Source: Caldalkalibacillus salinus
GTDB lineage: Bacteria; Bacillota; Bacilli; Caldalkalibacillales; JCM-10596
Assembly: GCF_016745835.1 (NCBI RefSeq)
Contig: NZ_JAERVL010000006.1
Span: forward strand, 248,001-312,000
Direction of reading: 5' to 3'
DNA length: 64,000 bases
Positions 55,069-64,000 of this stretch are shown piece after piece. How positions within the stretch are numbered: position 1 is the first letter of the stretch; each line of letters starts with the position of its first letter. The notes below the pieces were generated by a model. The model did not search any database. It saw only the letters and a program-made list of their open reading frames with translations, and had not been told where the DNA came from. Both the position numbers and the translations under genes were made by a program.

Positions 55069-55614
55069 TCATCCGCCCAGGAATAATCCCCCGTATACGA
55101 GAGAGGCCAGAATGACAAAGGCGGGATGAACTTTCCACTTCTCTAAAAGCAAAAGACTGACAACGATAATCAAAAGCGTTTGTACGACCCCAGCCGAAAG
55201 CCATGACGTCTCGAAAAACTCAAAGGCTAAGACCCCGAGGAGAATGGCAATCGTGGGGCGGATCAGGGCTGTCATTTTCTTCACCTTAGGAGAGTCTTTA
55301 AACTTATAGAGCAAGCTGAGTAATAATACCATGGCGATCAGTGAGGGCCCAACGGTGGCAAATAAAGCAATAAAAGCCCCCAACGGTCCGCCTACTTCAT
55401 AACCTACGTAGCCCGCCATTTTGGTGGCGATGGGGCCAGGTAGGGTGTTCCCAAGCGCAAGCAACTCTGCAAACTCTTCATTGCTCATCCATCCATAGCG
55501 GTTGACCACTTCATACTTGATGAGTGGAATGGAAGCGGGTCCCCCTCCGTAACCCACAATGCCGGGTATGAAAAAGGCTAAAAATAAATGCCAGTATGTC
55601 ACTAAATCTATCAT
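55069..55614 (-). CDS. ywrA: Half-size chromate transporter (ChrA family)
   Basis: A 181-residue membrane protein with five to six helices and the CHR motifs GIVGYGGGPASIPLI and ALGNTLPGPIATKMAGYVGY. Half-size CHR proteins work as pairs; its partner is the overlapping upstream gene. Actual substrate may be chromate, sulphate or another anion. The name follows the ywrABC order of Bacillus subtilis, and which half is A or B is uncertain. AAGGAGG precedes ATG. Confidence 0.85.
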   Translation of the reverse strand: MIDLVTYWHLFLAFFIPGIVGYGGGPASIPLIKYEVVNRYGWMSNEEFAELLALGNTLPGPIATKMAGYVGYEVGGPLGAFIALFATVGPSLIAMVLLLSLLYKFKDSPKVKKMTALIRPTIAILLGVLAFEFFETSWLSAGVVQTLLIIVVSLLLLEKWKVHPAFVILASLVYGGLFLGG

Positions 55615-56174
55615 GCTTTAGCCGCCTCCTTCTTTTTGTTCTTTGCTAGTAAGGCATAGATGATTAAGGCACCGATGACGATCGCTGGATGGATGGAGAG
55701 AGCCGTATAGGCCAGTAAGCTCACGACGGTCAGTATAATGGTGGTTACCCAACCTAGACTTTTGCGCGATTGCTTGAAAAATGAGTAGGCGAGTACGGCC
55801 AGCATGACTCCAACAACAGGAGCAACAGCCTGTGTCATGCCTTGCACCACTCGACTATCACGGTAAGAGGACAGAAAGCCGATCAGCAGTAGCATCAGTA
55901 AAACCGTTGGTAGAACAGTGGCGGTCAATGCCGTAAACAATCCGACTAAACCACCGACACGATAGCCGATATAGCCGGCCATTTTCGTTGCAATTGGGCC
56001 AGGTAACGTGTTCCCAAGGGCCAGGACATCGCTAAATTCTTCATCTGTCATCCACTGATAACGGACAACGACTTCTTGATGCACAAGAGGGATAGAAGAA
56101 GGGCCTCCCCCGTATCCTAATATGCCTGAGCGAAAAAATCCGATGAACAGGTCTCGCTGTTTTTTAAAATCCAC
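55611..56174 (-). CDS. ywrB: Half-size chromate transporter (ChrA family)
   Basis: A 187-residue partner of the preceding protein, with GILGYGGGPSSIPLV and ALGNTLPGPIATKMAGYIGY. GTG start with AGGAGG eight bases before. The stop overlaps the next start by four bases, so the two subunits are probably made in equal amounts. It is divergent from the Lrp-type regulator. Confidence 0.85.
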   Translation of the reverse strand: MDFKKQRDLFIGFFRSGILGYGGGPSSIPLVHQEVVVRYQWMTDEEFSDVLALGNTLPGPIATKMAGYIGYRVGGLVGLFTALTATVLPTVLLMLLLIGFLSSYRDSRVVQGMTQAVAPVVGVMLAVLAYSFFKQSRKSLGWVTTIILTVVSLLAYTALSIHPAIVIGALIIYALLAKNKKKEAAKA

Positions 56175-56207
56175 GTGTGACGCCTCCTGTATTTGTAAAA
56201 ATCGAAC

Positions 56208-56236
56208 TTACCAAGCTCAACATTTTACGATATAAT
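56208..56236 (+). promoter_or_regulatory. Sigma-A promoter of the Lrp-type gene
   Basis: -35 TTACCA (56208-56213), 17 bases, -10 TATAAT (56231-56236). Confidence 0.6.
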
Positions 56237-56277
56237 ATTGCTCAGAATCTTTTTCCAAAAAGAAAAGTGGTGGGATC

Positions 56278-56727
56278 ATGAAAATTGATCAAACAGATCG
56301 TAAATTATTAGAAATCCTCTCGGATCATGGACGGATGTCTTATGTTGATTTAGCCAAGGAATTGGGGTTATCTCGTGTTGCCGTGAGAGAAAGAATTAAC
56401 CACTTGAAGGAAGCCGGTGTCATTGAAAAGTTCAGTGTGGTGGTTAATTCTGAAAAGGTAGGTAAGTCTGTTTCCGCGTTTTTTGAAGTGGACTGTGAGC
56501 CGACTGCACTGGTTTCGGTTGCCGAGAACCTGGCTCAAAACCCTAGAGTGGCTAGCTGTTACCAGATGACAGGCCCAAGTACGTTGCATATGCACGTTCT
56601 TGTGGAGGATTTTGAGAAGTTAGAGCAGTTTATTAATGAAGAATTGTACGCACTAGAAGGCATCACGCGTGTCGAAAGCCACATTTTACTCAGACGCTTT
56701 AAAAGTCGTACGGGACTAAAACTATAA
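56278..56727 (+). CDS. ywrC: Lrp/AsnC family regulator
   Basis: A 149-residue regulator: winged HTH (about 1-60; DQTDRKLLEILSDHGRMSYVDLAKELGLSRVAVRERINHL) and a C-terminal RAM ligand domain (about 70-149; NPRVASCYQMTGPSTLHMHVLVED). It is divergent from the chromate-transporter pair, as ywrC is in Bacillus subtilis, and probably controls it in response to an amino acid or related effector. Confidence 0.9.
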   Translation: MKIDQTDRKLLEILSDHGRMSYVDLAKELGLSRVAVRERINHLKEAGVIEKFSVVVNSEKVGKSVSAFFEVDCEPTALVSVAENLAQNPRVASCYQMTGPSTLHMHVLVEDFEKLEQFINEELYALEGITRVESHILLRRFKSRTGLKL

Positions 56728-56788
56728 CCCCATTATCTCCTTACAACTTTATCATGATTTATTAGACAGCAACAGTGCTTGAATGGCT

Positions 56789-56819
56789 AAACGCCCTGAC
56801 TCAATGGTCAGGGCGTTTT
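56789..56819 (+). terminator. Terminator of the Lrp-type gene
   Basis: AAACGCCCTGAC (56789-56800) pairs with GTCAGGGCGTTT (56807-56818), followed by TTGTT on the plus strand. Confidence 0.8.
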
Positions 56820-56851
56820 GTTGATGTCTGGCACTTATACGGGATCTCCTT

Positions 56852-56887
56852 TGGCGAGTGAGTATCCTCTGGCGAATGAATATCCTC
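56852..56887. repeat. 18-base tandem repeat
   Basis: TGGCGARTGARTATCCTC occurs twice without a gap (56852-56869, 56870-56887), with two differences, just past the gamma-glutamyltransferase stop codon. Confidence 0.7.
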
Positions 56888-56915
56888 ATAAGTGTTGGTA
56901 GACATCCGGTCGTGC

Positions 56916-58532
56916 TTACCAAGCGGCCACTTCCCCGTCTGTACGAGATTCTGTAGCCCCTGCGAGTACGCCCGTTTCAGGATCTCTCCAGATGATTTGG
57001 CCTCTGCCAAAGCTGCCGCTGTCGACGAGTTTGTGCACCCGATGTCCTTGGCGTACAAGCGCTTGCGCTATATGGTTTGGAAAATGAGGTTCGACATGAA
57101 TATCCTTATCTTTGACCCATTGCCACCTTGGCGCATCTAGTGCCGCCTGTGGGTTAAGGCTGAAATCAACGGTGTTCATGACCACTTGCATATGTCCCTG
57201 CGGTTGCATAAATCCACCCATCACACCGAATGGTCCTATCGGCTGGTCCCCTTGTGATAGGAATCCAGGGATGATCGTGTGGTATGTCTTCTTCCCTGGC
57301 TCAAGCACATTGTCATGCGACGGATCTAAGGAGAAATTGTGTCCTCTGTTTTGTAAGGCGATACCTGTACCAGGGACGGCGACACCAGATCCGAATCCCA
57401 TATAATTGCTTTGGATAAAGGACACCATATTTCCTTCCCCGTCTGCTGTAGCAAGGTAAACCGTACCCCCACGTGGCGGTTCGCCCGCTTCAGGTTGTAA
57501 CGCTTCACTTGAGATCAGTTGCCGCCTCTGTTCCGCGTATGTATCGGATAATAAATCCTCTACACCCACACTCATCCTAGACGGATCGGTGATGTACTGT
57601 AGACCGTCAGCAAAGGCCATTTTCATCGCCTCGATTTGTTTATGGTAGCTATCTGCTGATTCTTTTTCCGTAAATGCGTAACCTTTTACAGTATTTAAGG
57701 CGAGCAGTGCAATTAAACCTTGCCCGTTTGGTGGGATTTCCCATACATCGTACCCACGATAGTTCACTTTGATCGGATCAACCCATTCAGGCTCATAGGA
57801 GGCAAGGTCTTCATAACTTAAAAAGCCCCCGTGTTCCTTACAAAAGGCGTCGATTTGCTCTGCAATAGCCCCACGGTAAAACGTTTCGGCGTCGCTTTCT
57901 CCAATGGCTCTTAGTGTCTGGGCATGCCCTGGCGACCGCCATATCTCACCGATTTCTGGTGCTCTACCATCTGGGGCGAACGTCTCAAACCACCCTTCAA
58001 ATTCTGGGCCTTTTAGATTTTGTTTATATATCTTATAAGCCGCTTTCCAATACTTCCCTAAGATTGGTGAAAGCGGGAAGCCTTCTTCCGCATAGTCAAT
58101 GGCAGGCTGTAAGACGTCTCGGAGTGGTAATCGACCAAACCGCTTCGATAACGCTGCCCATCCCCCTGGGGTACCCGGGACAGTGATAGGCACCATGCCA
58201 TGTTTGGGTAATTCTTTCTCGTATCCTAACGCTTTGACCTTATCTACTGAGATCCCTTTCGGCGCTGGACCGCTTGCGTTAAGCCCGTGGAGCTTGCCCT
58301 CCGTCCATACGAGCGCAAAAGCATCACTCCCAATCCCATTTGACGTAGGCTCCAGTACAGTCAAGCACGCAGCTGTGGCAATAGCCGCATCTATGGCATT
58401 CCCGCCTTGTTTTAAAATATCTCTGCCAGCTTGTGCGGCCAGTGGTTGTGATGTTGCCACCATACCTTTTCTACCATAGACGGTCATGCGTTGAGATGGA
58501 TAAGGCTGATATAAAGAATCATATGACATCAT
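56916..58532 (-). CDS. ywrD: Gamma-glutamyltransferase family protein, YwrD-like
   Basis: A 538-residue Ntn hydrolase. GMVATSQPLAAQAGRDILKQGGNAIDAAIA at the N-terminus, the autocatalytic Thr357 in PRGGTVYLATADGEGNMVSF, and PFGVMGGFMQPQGHMQV downstream. There is no signal peptide, unlike the secreted Ggt, so it is probably cytosolic, like YwrD of Bacillus subtilis, which also neighbours ywrC. It could cleave glutathione-like or other gamma-glutamyl compounds. Start could be either of two adjacent ATG codons. Confidence 0.88.
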   Translation of the reverse strand: MMSYDSLYQPYPSQRMTVYGRKGMVATSQPLAAQAGRDILKQGGNAIDAAIATAACLTVLEPTSNGIGSDAFALVWTEGKLHGLNASGPAPKGISVDKVKALGYEKELPKHGMVPITVPGTPGGWAALSKRFGRLPLRDVLQPAIDYAEEGFPLSPILGKYWKAAYKIYKQNLKGPEFEGWFETFAPDGRAPEIGEIWRSPGHAQTLRAIGESDAETFYRGAIAEQIDAFCKEHGGFLSYEDLASYEPEWVDPIKVNYRGYDVWEIPPNGQGLIALLALNTVKGYAFTEKESADSYHKQIEAMKMAFADGLQYITDPSRMSVGVEDLLSDTYAEQRRQLISSEALQPEAGEPPRGGTVYLATADGEGNMVSFIQSNYMGFGSGVAVPGTGIALQNRGHNFSLDPSHDNVLEPGKKTYHTIIPGFLSQGDQPIGPFGVMGGFMQPQGHMQVVMNTVDFSLNPQAALDAPRWQWVKDKDIHVEPHFPNHIAQALVRQGHRVHKLVDSGSFGRGQIIWRDPETGVLAGATESRTDGEVAAW

Positions 58533-58842
58533 TTGCTAAAATTCCCCCTTTTAGGATGCTCTCTGTCCATTTTTGTTTTTTCAAAATTGGGTAATCTCTC
58601 ATGCATCACCAAAAAACTATACCCTAACTTCAGAAAGTAAAATGATAGGATTGTTATCAAAAATAATAGTATAAAGGACTTATCCCTTTCTTTTTGTCTA
58701 GATTTTATTATAAAGTATAACTTTTCGTAAGTCTACATAGTCCCCATGTTACCAGTTAAAATGGTTGTTTCGTCCTACAGGAAAAGCTTGATTCTTGTAG
58801 AAGTATTGTAGATATAGTCGAAAAAAAGAAAGGGAATGTACC
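58533..58842. other. Divergent intergenic region
   Basis: 310 bases with no gene. It holds the minus-strand promoter at 58707-58735 and, toward the GGDEF gene, an imperfect inverted repeat (CTACAGGAA near 58776 and TTCTTGTAG near 58793) but no sure plus-strand promoter. Confidence 0.5.
58707..58735 (-). promoter_or_regulatory. Sigma-A promoter of the gamma-glutamyltransferase gene
   Basis: Minus strand -35 TAGACT (58730-58735), 17 bases, -10 TATAAT (58707-58712); leader about 170 bases. Confidence 0.55.
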
Positions 58843-60810
58843 ATGGATGCGTCTCATAGATCACTAAGATTAAGAGCATTTATACTTCCAACTTTATATA
58901 CGATATGCGTGGGGCTGGGGCTCGTATTACTCCCACTGGACATGCTTGATTGGCGCTTCACACTCGTATTTGCCATCAGTTTTATCATCCTTTGGCAATG
59001 GGGGAGCATTCCATATCATAAAAAGTTCGGGTACACCTTCGGTTCTCCATTGTACTACAGTACGGTGTTTCTTTTTGGACTGGAAACAACGATGGTATCA
59101 CTCTTGTTAGCAGCCAGTTATTTTTATTTTTATCAAGCTTATTTCTCACCAAACGAGAGTTCTCTAGGTCGTTTGTCCTACGTATTTATGCTCTCAGCTA
59201 CCGTTGCCACTTGTTACTTTACGTTCGTACTGATTGGTGGCGAAGTCGGTATGTTTAGCTGGGACCAGTTCCCTTACTATATCATCGCTATGATCGTCAG
59301 TATGGCCATCGATTCTGTCATTACGTTTATTCAGGTTCGTTCTTATCAGTATGTTGAGTCTGCTCAATATTATTTAGTAGCGACCATACTTACTTTTATC
59401 CTCCTTATGACGGTTTCCCATTCTACATTATTTGGTGTTATTTTCTTTGTTGGTTTGAATGTACTGATCGCTTTATTATTTAAAAGGCAACGACTACGCT
59501 TTGAAAAAATTTACAAAAGGGCTTATTTTGATAACCTAACGGGCTTACCCAACCGCTTTTTATTTACTGAAAAAATGGAGCTACAGGGGAAAAAGATTCA
59601 GCCTGAGAAAAAACAAGTCAATATATTGCTTATCGGCATCGATCGTTTTAAGCTTATTAACGATATTATGGGGCATGCCAGTTCCGATAGACTGTTAAAA
59701 ATGGTCGCTGAACGCTTGCTTAGCGTGGCCCCCGTAACAGACCAGGTTTATCGTGTAGGTGGAGATGAATTTGCTTTTCTGCTTACGAAGGAAGACAGCA
59801 ACAGCGCTGACCAAACGGCCCAATATATTCTAGACGTCTTTAAAACGCCTTTTGTTGTGGATGAACAAGAAATCCATCTTTCTGTTAGTGTGGGAGGCTG
59901 CTACTGGAATATGGAAAAGGATTCAGTCGGTGAAGTGACCAAATATGCTGAAGTGGCCTTAGCGGAAGCCAAAAAGAATGGCGGACATACCTATAGTAAG
60001 TTTACCGAAGACATGCGGCAGGATACGCTCAACCGCTTGCAGATGGGGCTTGATCTAGCTAAAGCGATCGAGCGGAATGAATTAGAGATTTTTTATCAGC
60101 CACAATTTTGCACAGCGACAAAAGAACTGGTCGGGGCAGAAGCGCTACTGAGATGGAAACATCCGGAACATGGGTACGTTCCCCCGAATAAGTTCATCCC
60201 TATTGCAGAGGAAAACGGTCAAATTATCCCAATAGGCGATTGGATTATCCGCACGGCTTGCCAACAATTAAAGCAATGGGAGAAGGACGGATACTCTAGT
60301 ATACAGATGTCGATTAACTTATCCTCTCGACAGTTCCAACAGAAGGACTTGCTCCATGTGATCAAGGAAACTCTAGAGGAAACGAAGGTGAAGGCACAAT
60401 TTCTAAAGCTTGAGATTACCGAAAGTGTGGCCATGACGAATGAGCATATGGTCCTTGAGCGTCTTTTCTCCTTAAAAAAATTAGGCATTCAGCTTTCATT
60501 AGATGACTTTGGCACAGGGTATTCTTCCATGTCGTACTTACAACGTTTTCCGCTCGATGCCATGAAGGTAGATCGTTCCTTCATACGTGACATCCATCAA
60601 AATAAGCGTAATTACGCCATTGTCAAATCTACGATTGCGTTGGCGCAGAGTCTCGGTTTAGAAGTGGTCGCTGAAGGCGTGGAAACGGAAGAGGAATTCG
60701 AGGTTGTCCGAAAATTAAAAGGGGATATGGTTCAGGGCTTCCTACTGGGTCGGCCGCTACCTAACCATGAGTTTGAAGCGATGTTAGCGAAACAGGAGTA
60801 TGCGATTTAA
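58843..60810 (+). CDS. Membrane GGDEF-EAL protein (c-di-GMP turnover)
   Basis: A 655-residue protein: seven or so membrane helices (about 12-215), GGDEF domain (about 225-385) with intact GGDEF at 306-310 and DNLTGLPNR at 230-238, and EAL domain (about 400-650) with intact EAL at 433-435 (GAEALLRW), ITESV (525-529) and DDFGTGYSS (554-562). Both synthesis and breakdown of c-di-GMP are possible; the product-inhibition site RxxD is lost (Pro297 in place of Arg). The N-terminal sensor resembles MASE-type domains. Monocistronic, with its own terminator. Confidence 0.92.
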   Translation: MDASHRSLRLRAFILPTLYTICVGLGLVLLPLDMLDWRFTLVFAISFIILWQWGSIPYHKKFGYTFGSPLYYSTVFLFGLETTMVSLLLAASYFYFYQAYFSPNESSLGRLSYVFMLSATVATCYFTFVLIGGEVGMFSWDQFPYYIIAMIVSMAIDSVITFIQVRSYQYVESAQYYLVATILTFILLMTVSHSTLFGVIFFVGLNVLIALLFKRQRLRFEKIYKRAYFDNLTGLPNRFLFTEKMELQGKKIQPEKKQVNILLIGIDRFKLINDIMGHASSDRLLKMVAERLLSVAPVTDQVYRVGGDEFAFLLTKEDSNSADQTAQYILDVFKTPFVVDEQEIHLSVSVGGCYWNMEKDSVGEVTKYAEVALAEAKKNGGHTYSKFTEDMRQDTLNRLQMGLDLAKAIERNELEIFYQPQFCTATKELVGAEALLRWKHPEHGYVPPNKFIPIAEENGQIIPIGDWIIRTACQQLKQWEKDGYSSIQMSINLSSRQFQQKDLLHVIKETLEETKVKAQFLKLEITESVAMTNEHMVLERLFSLKKLGIQLSLDDFGTGYSSMSYLQRFPLDAMKVDRSFIRDIHQNKRNYAIVKSTIALAQSLGLEVVAEGVETEEEFEVVRKLKGDMVQGFLLGRPLPNHEFEAMLAKQEYAI

Positions 60811-60886
60811 CTCAAGATTATACTTTTGGATTAATAGCTTTTAATGGCTTAATGGACGGTTTATGGACTCTCCAACAGTCTGAGAT

Positions 60887-60927
60887 CAAAAAGAGAATGG
60901 GGCGTTGTCCCATTCTCTTTTTGATTT
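60887..60927. terminator. Bidirectional terminator
   Basis: 17-base-pair stem, 60887-60903 with 60911-60927 (CCCATTCTCTTTTTGAT), 7-base loop. It separates the converging GGDEF-EAL and protease genes; T-rich on both strands. Confidence 0.85.
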
Positions 60928-60946
60928 ATATCCCAATATGCTAACA

Positions 60947-63373
60947 TCAGTCAATGGTAAGTGTCTCGGGGCCGGCGTAGTCAGTCTGCCCTTGTTTTGT
61001 TGCATAAGCGTAGACGTAATATGTGCCAGGTGTCAAAGCTTCCCCATTCACTTTGCCATCCCAAGTTAATGTTTCATAGTCTTCACCACTGACGTTAAGG
61101 TGCACCCCACCATCCCCAACATATTCAAATGGGGAAGCGGTGTATACCCAGAGCCCCACTTCTTCTGCTCCACTTGGGAGGTATACAGTGTACTCATAGC
61201 CCTCTTCAGTTTCGGTTAGGGAAAAACTTGTAATCCTTGGGTAATCTGGTTCTTGTACAAAAAGGATGGTTGGCACTTCAGTCGTATGTTCTCCATCCGA
61301 AATAAGGATCTTCCCTTCATAGTAACCAGCCTCTAATTGATCAGCGCGGACGCGAACGTTCATATTGACGGCCTTAGCACTGTGGGCATCGACTTTTGTG
61401 TTCTGACTCGTTTTCACGTCAATACCTTGTGGCTGATCATCAAATGTGACACTAATATCGTAGCGTTTGGTCTCATTAGAAAGATTCTCAATGGTAAAAT
61501 GCTGTCTTTCTACTTGTCGTCCAGCATCCTTGTCGAAAACACCAAAGGAATGGCTACCTGGACTGACCAGCGTGTCGACCTCAATTGCTTCAACTAAGCG
61601 GATGCTACCTGCCCCTTGGTCATTATGCTTATAGCTATCACCATTAGGGTCAAACAATGGCTCAGCGGTATTCATCAACGCTGCCTTTACTTGTTCAGGT
61701 CCCCACTCGGGATGGGCTTGAAGTAATAACGCTGCAGCTCCCGCTACGTGTGGCGCAGCCATACTCGTCCCTTGCATGGATGCATACCCATGAGGATCAT
61801 CAGGATTGTGCGTTGGGACAGAGCTTGTGATATTCACACCAGGTGCACTCACGTCCGGTTTGATCATCCATGTATCCATCACCGGGCCACGAGAGGAGAA
61901 ATCGGCAACGGTCTCATCGATTTGCTTACTAAAGTTGATACCGAAGCTGACTTCGTGGTAACCAGCTTCAATCTCAGCTACGAGCTTTTGCCCGTCAACA
62001 TCGTCAAGCTTCAGTGTGGGAACAGCCATACCCGGTATTTCATAGGGAATGTCACCTTCAACATTGTTGAAAATGATGGCGCCTACGGCACCCGCATTTT
62101 TAGCATTGGTTGCTTTATCTACAAACGCAAATTCACCGCGGCTTATGACGGCGATTTTCCCATTCAGGTCTTTGCCGGCAAAATCCTCTTCATACCCCAT
62201 TCCAACATAAACCATGTCGAAGGTGCCCTCTCCTAGTGCGAGTAGATCTTCCTCCGACTCATAACCCATGACAGCTGACGACGGGTAGTCATATACGTCT
62301 TGTGTGGTTGTGATCACACCGTCGTAAACGTTATAAGGCAGTTGTGTCGCACCCACTGAGATGGCCATACGTGATGTTCCTGGAGAACCCACTGTCCAAT
62401 TGTTAGGACCGGCGTTACCGTTTGACGTTACGGCCACAACGCCTTCTGCCATCGCCCAATCGAGTGCAATACTTGTGGCCCAATCTGGATTGTTAAGTGA
62501 GTTACCTAAGGACAAATTCATCACATCTGCTCCATCCTGTACGGCTCTCTCAATGCCAGCGACAACGTCCGTTGTCGTCCCACTGCCACCCGGTCCTAAG
62601 ACACGGTACCCTAATAATTGCGCATCTGGCGCGATACCTTTAATTAATCCATTCGCAGCCACTGTACCAGCGACGTGCGTACCATGACGTGTGGAACCCC
62701 CTCGTGGGTCCCCTACGGGCGTTTCCTGTGGATCGTTGTCATTGTCGACGAAATCCCATCCCTTGTACGCGCCAAACGCATGGGTTAAATCGGGGTGGGT
62801 ATAGTCTACACCCGTGTCAATGATAGCCACTGTTACACCTTCTCCCGTGTAACCGAGGGTTTCCCATACGGTATCCGCTCCTATGTATGGCGCACTATCT
62901 GCCATGTGCGGCGTATACGCTTCTGAGCTTATAAGGTTGTCATCGGACGTCATCTCGTAGGTCACGTTAGGATAAACCGCCTCCACCCCTGTGACAGCTA
63001 ACACGTGCGGCAGCTCATTGGCAGGCACGTCGATGGATAATCCTGAGAAGAGATAATCATACTCCCTGTTTACCTGCAAGTCACTCACTTTAGCTTTTAG
63101 CGCTGAAACGACTTGCTCTCTTTCTGTGGCCAGGGCCTTTTTATCTTGTGCCTGCCCTTGGTGCTTCGCTTCCATGATGGACGGTTCCTGTAGCTCTACC
63201 ATCACGGTTACCTTCTCATCACTCTGTAAATCAAACGTTCCGTATAACGGCGCAGGCTCATGCTGTCCCTCTTCATTCGCGACGCCTTGGGCTAAGACGC
63301 CTGTACCAAGAGTCGATAAGAGCAATGCAAAAATGGCTGTTATGACAATACTGTGGCGAAAAACTTTTTTCAT
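60947..63373 (-). CDS. Secreted subtilisin-like serine protease (S8, Vpr-like)
   Basis: An 808-residue exoprotease. Signal peptide (1-30; MKKVFRHSIVITAIFALLLST, ending VLA-Q), I9 propeptide (about 45-135), S8 catalytic domain with Asp186 (AIIDTGVDYTHP), His230 (RHGTHVAG) and Ser537 (GTSMAAPH), a PA domain inserted about 365-480, and C-terminal Fn3/Ig-like domains (about 590-808). This order matches Vpr of Bacillus. ATG at 63373 is chosen (GGGGTG nine bases before); an ATG eight codons earlier has no site. Confidence 0.92.
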   Translation of the reverse strand: MKKVFRHSIVITAIFALLLSTLGTGVLAQGVANEEGQHEPAPLYGTFDLQSDEKVTVMVELQEPSIMEAKHQGQAQDKKALATEREQVVSALKAKVSDLQVNREYDYLFSGLSIDVPANELPHVLAVTGVEAVYPNVTYEMTSDDNLISSEAYTPHMADSAPYIGADTVWETLGYTGEGVTVAIIDTGVDYTHPDLTHAFGAYKGWDFVDNDNDPQETPVGDPRGGSTRHGTHVAGTVAANGLIKGIAPDAQLLGYRVLGPGGSGTTTDVVAGIERAVQDGADVMNLSLGNSLNNPDWATSIALDWAMAEGVVAVTSNGNAGPNNWTVGSPGTSRMAISVGATQLPYNVYDGVITTTQDVYDYPSSAVMGYESEEDLLALGEGTFDMVYVGMGYEEDFAGKDLNGKIAVISRGEFAFVDKATNAKNAGAVGAIIFNNVEGDIPYEIPGMAVPTLKLDDVDGQKLVAEIEAGYHEVSFGINFSKQIDETVADFSSRGPVMDTWMIKPDVSAPGVNITSSVPTHNPDDPHGYASMQGTSMAAPHVAGAAALLLQAHPEWGPEQVKAALMNTAEPLFDPNGDSYKHNDQGAGSIRLVEAIEVDTLVSPGSHSFGVFDKDAGRQVERQHFTIENLSNETKRYDISVTFDDQPQGIDVKTSQNTKVDAHSAKAVNMNVRVRADQLEAGYYEGKILISDGEHTTEVPTILFVQEPDYPRITSFSLTETEEGYEYTVYLPSGAEEVGLWVYTASPFEYVGDGGVHLNVSGEDYETLTWDGKVNGEALTPGTYYVYAYATKQGQTDYAGPETLTID

Positions 63374-63521
63374 GCTTTGTGACACCCCGCTTTTCATAAT
63401 TTTCTAACACTACTATATTAGACCATAATGTTTAAAAACCCTTGCGTCTAAAGTCCTATTTATCGCTGACATGAACAAGGCTGTTCGCTAAACGAGTCAC
63501 GCGCTCGCTTTTGTATCAAGA

Positions 63522-63566
63522 AGAGGCTGTCTAAATGACGGTGTTTGACGCATTTAGACAGCCTCT
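63522..63566. terminator. 16-base-pair hairpin after the CWB2 gene
   Basis: AGAGGCTGTCTAAATG (63522-63537) pairs perfectly with 63551-63566. The T run is poor (CTTCTT), but position between two minus-strand genes suggests a terminator of the CWB2 gene. Confidence 0.55.
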
Positions 63567-63630
63567 GTGAGGCATTGAGAGGAATATAAAATGGGAGATT
63601 AGGAGATGTGTTTATGATGGGAGGTGTTTA

Positions 63631-64000
63631 TCAGTTGTTTTTTAATATGCGTGCAATCTGATACTGGACTTCTCCACTAATCGTCGGGTCTTCACCAACG
63701 AGATAAGCATGCGTGATCGCATTTGTGCTCAGTAACGTTTCCAATTCATCACTCACGGTGTCTTCTACTAAAATCGTTCCGGTGTTTTTCTGAGCTGCTA
63801 GTGTACCACTGGTATGAGCGGCATGATACGCATCAGCGGATACGAGGACAATATCGGAACCTAATCCGAATCGATCAGCTAACACATAGCTTAGCTCAAC
63901 GCTTGAATCGTGCCACACCCTTTCTGCAGTCGGTAACTTGCGTAAGGCATGATCTTCTATGCGTTGCTCGTTCCCGAGCACGATAAGCTGATTGATGTCT
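63631..64000 (-). CDS. Cell-wall-binding repeat 2 (CWB2) protein, 5' end beyond window
   Basis: Only the last 122 residues are visible; the frame is open to the right edge. The pattern (QLIVLGNEQRIED, DIVLVSADAYHAAHTSGTLAA, TGTILVEDTVSDELETLL, AITHAYLVGEDPTISGEV) is that of one to two CWB2 repeats, which bind anionic wall polymers. Such domains often anchor exoenzymes, so the missing N-terminus may carry a catalytic part. It lies upstream of the protease gene on the same strand. Confidence 0.75.
   Translation of the reverse strand, partial: DINQLIVLGNEQRIEDHALRKLPTAERVWHDSSVELSYVLADRFGLGSDIVLVSADAYHAAHTSGTLAAQKNTGTILVEDTVSDELETLLSTNAITHAYLVGEDPTISGEVQYQIARILKNN

Noticed and set aside
56801-57058. 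Minus-strand frame overlapping the end of the gamma-glutamyltransferase gene, suggesting a frameshift
   Set aside because: The main frame already ends in the family's usual C-terminus (ESRTDGEVAAW), so the other frame is a shadow lengthened by the tandem repeat.

Overview
The window looks like chromosome from a low- to mid-GC Gram-positive rod of the Bacillaceae, possibly an alkaliphile. Evidence: Bacillus-type ribosome sites (AAGGAGG), sigma-A promoters, tagO/tagA/LCP wall-polymer genes, several S-layer-homology (SLH) proteins with very acidic tails, and gene neighbourhoods also known from Bacillus subtilis (yvyE-tagO, ywrABCD, bac). I do not assign a species.

Layout. 1-8.4 kb: a truncated S-layer-type SLH gene, yvyE, a 1314-residue SLH exoprotein, tagO and tagA. 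8.7-31.9 kb: one long minus-strand surface-polysaccharide locus with a chain-length regulator, galU, an initiating phosphosugar transferase, glycosyltransferases, flippase, polymerase/ligase proteins and sugar-nucleotide enzymes. Five adjacent enzymes match the Wbp route to UDP-ManNAc3NAcA; a UDP-glucose dehydrogenase adds a second uronic acid. The middle (about 13-29.7 kb) is visibly AT-richer than its flanks. 32.4-38 kb: two SLH proteins, a small acidic exoprotein sharing their VTxDVY motif, and an LCP (LytR/TagU) wall-polymer ligase. 38-39 kb is gene-poor.

39-46.4 kb is the most interesting part: a bacilysin/anticapsin-type cluster in the order bacA-bacB-bacG-bacC-bacD-bacE with no bacF. 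It is divergent from an XRE-TPR regulator shaped like the peptide-sensing RNPP family. Two very short genes accompany it: a 37-codon gene just ahead of bacA and a 40-codon gene just behind the regulator. The shared promoter region holds operator-like repeats. A peptide-controlled antibiotic locus is a reasonable hypothesis, not shown.

46.5-64 kb holds ordinary metabolic and envelope genes: YggT, aldo/keto reductase, VOC protein, a phenylacetate-CoA ligase with a cre-like box and paired inverted repeats, a stalk-domain lipoprotein, a YIP1 protein, succinate-semialdehyde dehydrogenase, a ywrABCD-like block (two half-size chromate transporters, Lrp regulator, gamma-glutamyltransferase), a GGDEF-EAL protein, a Vpr-like subtilase and a truncated CWB2 protein. 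No rRNA, tRNA, CRISPR array or intact insertion sequence was seen.
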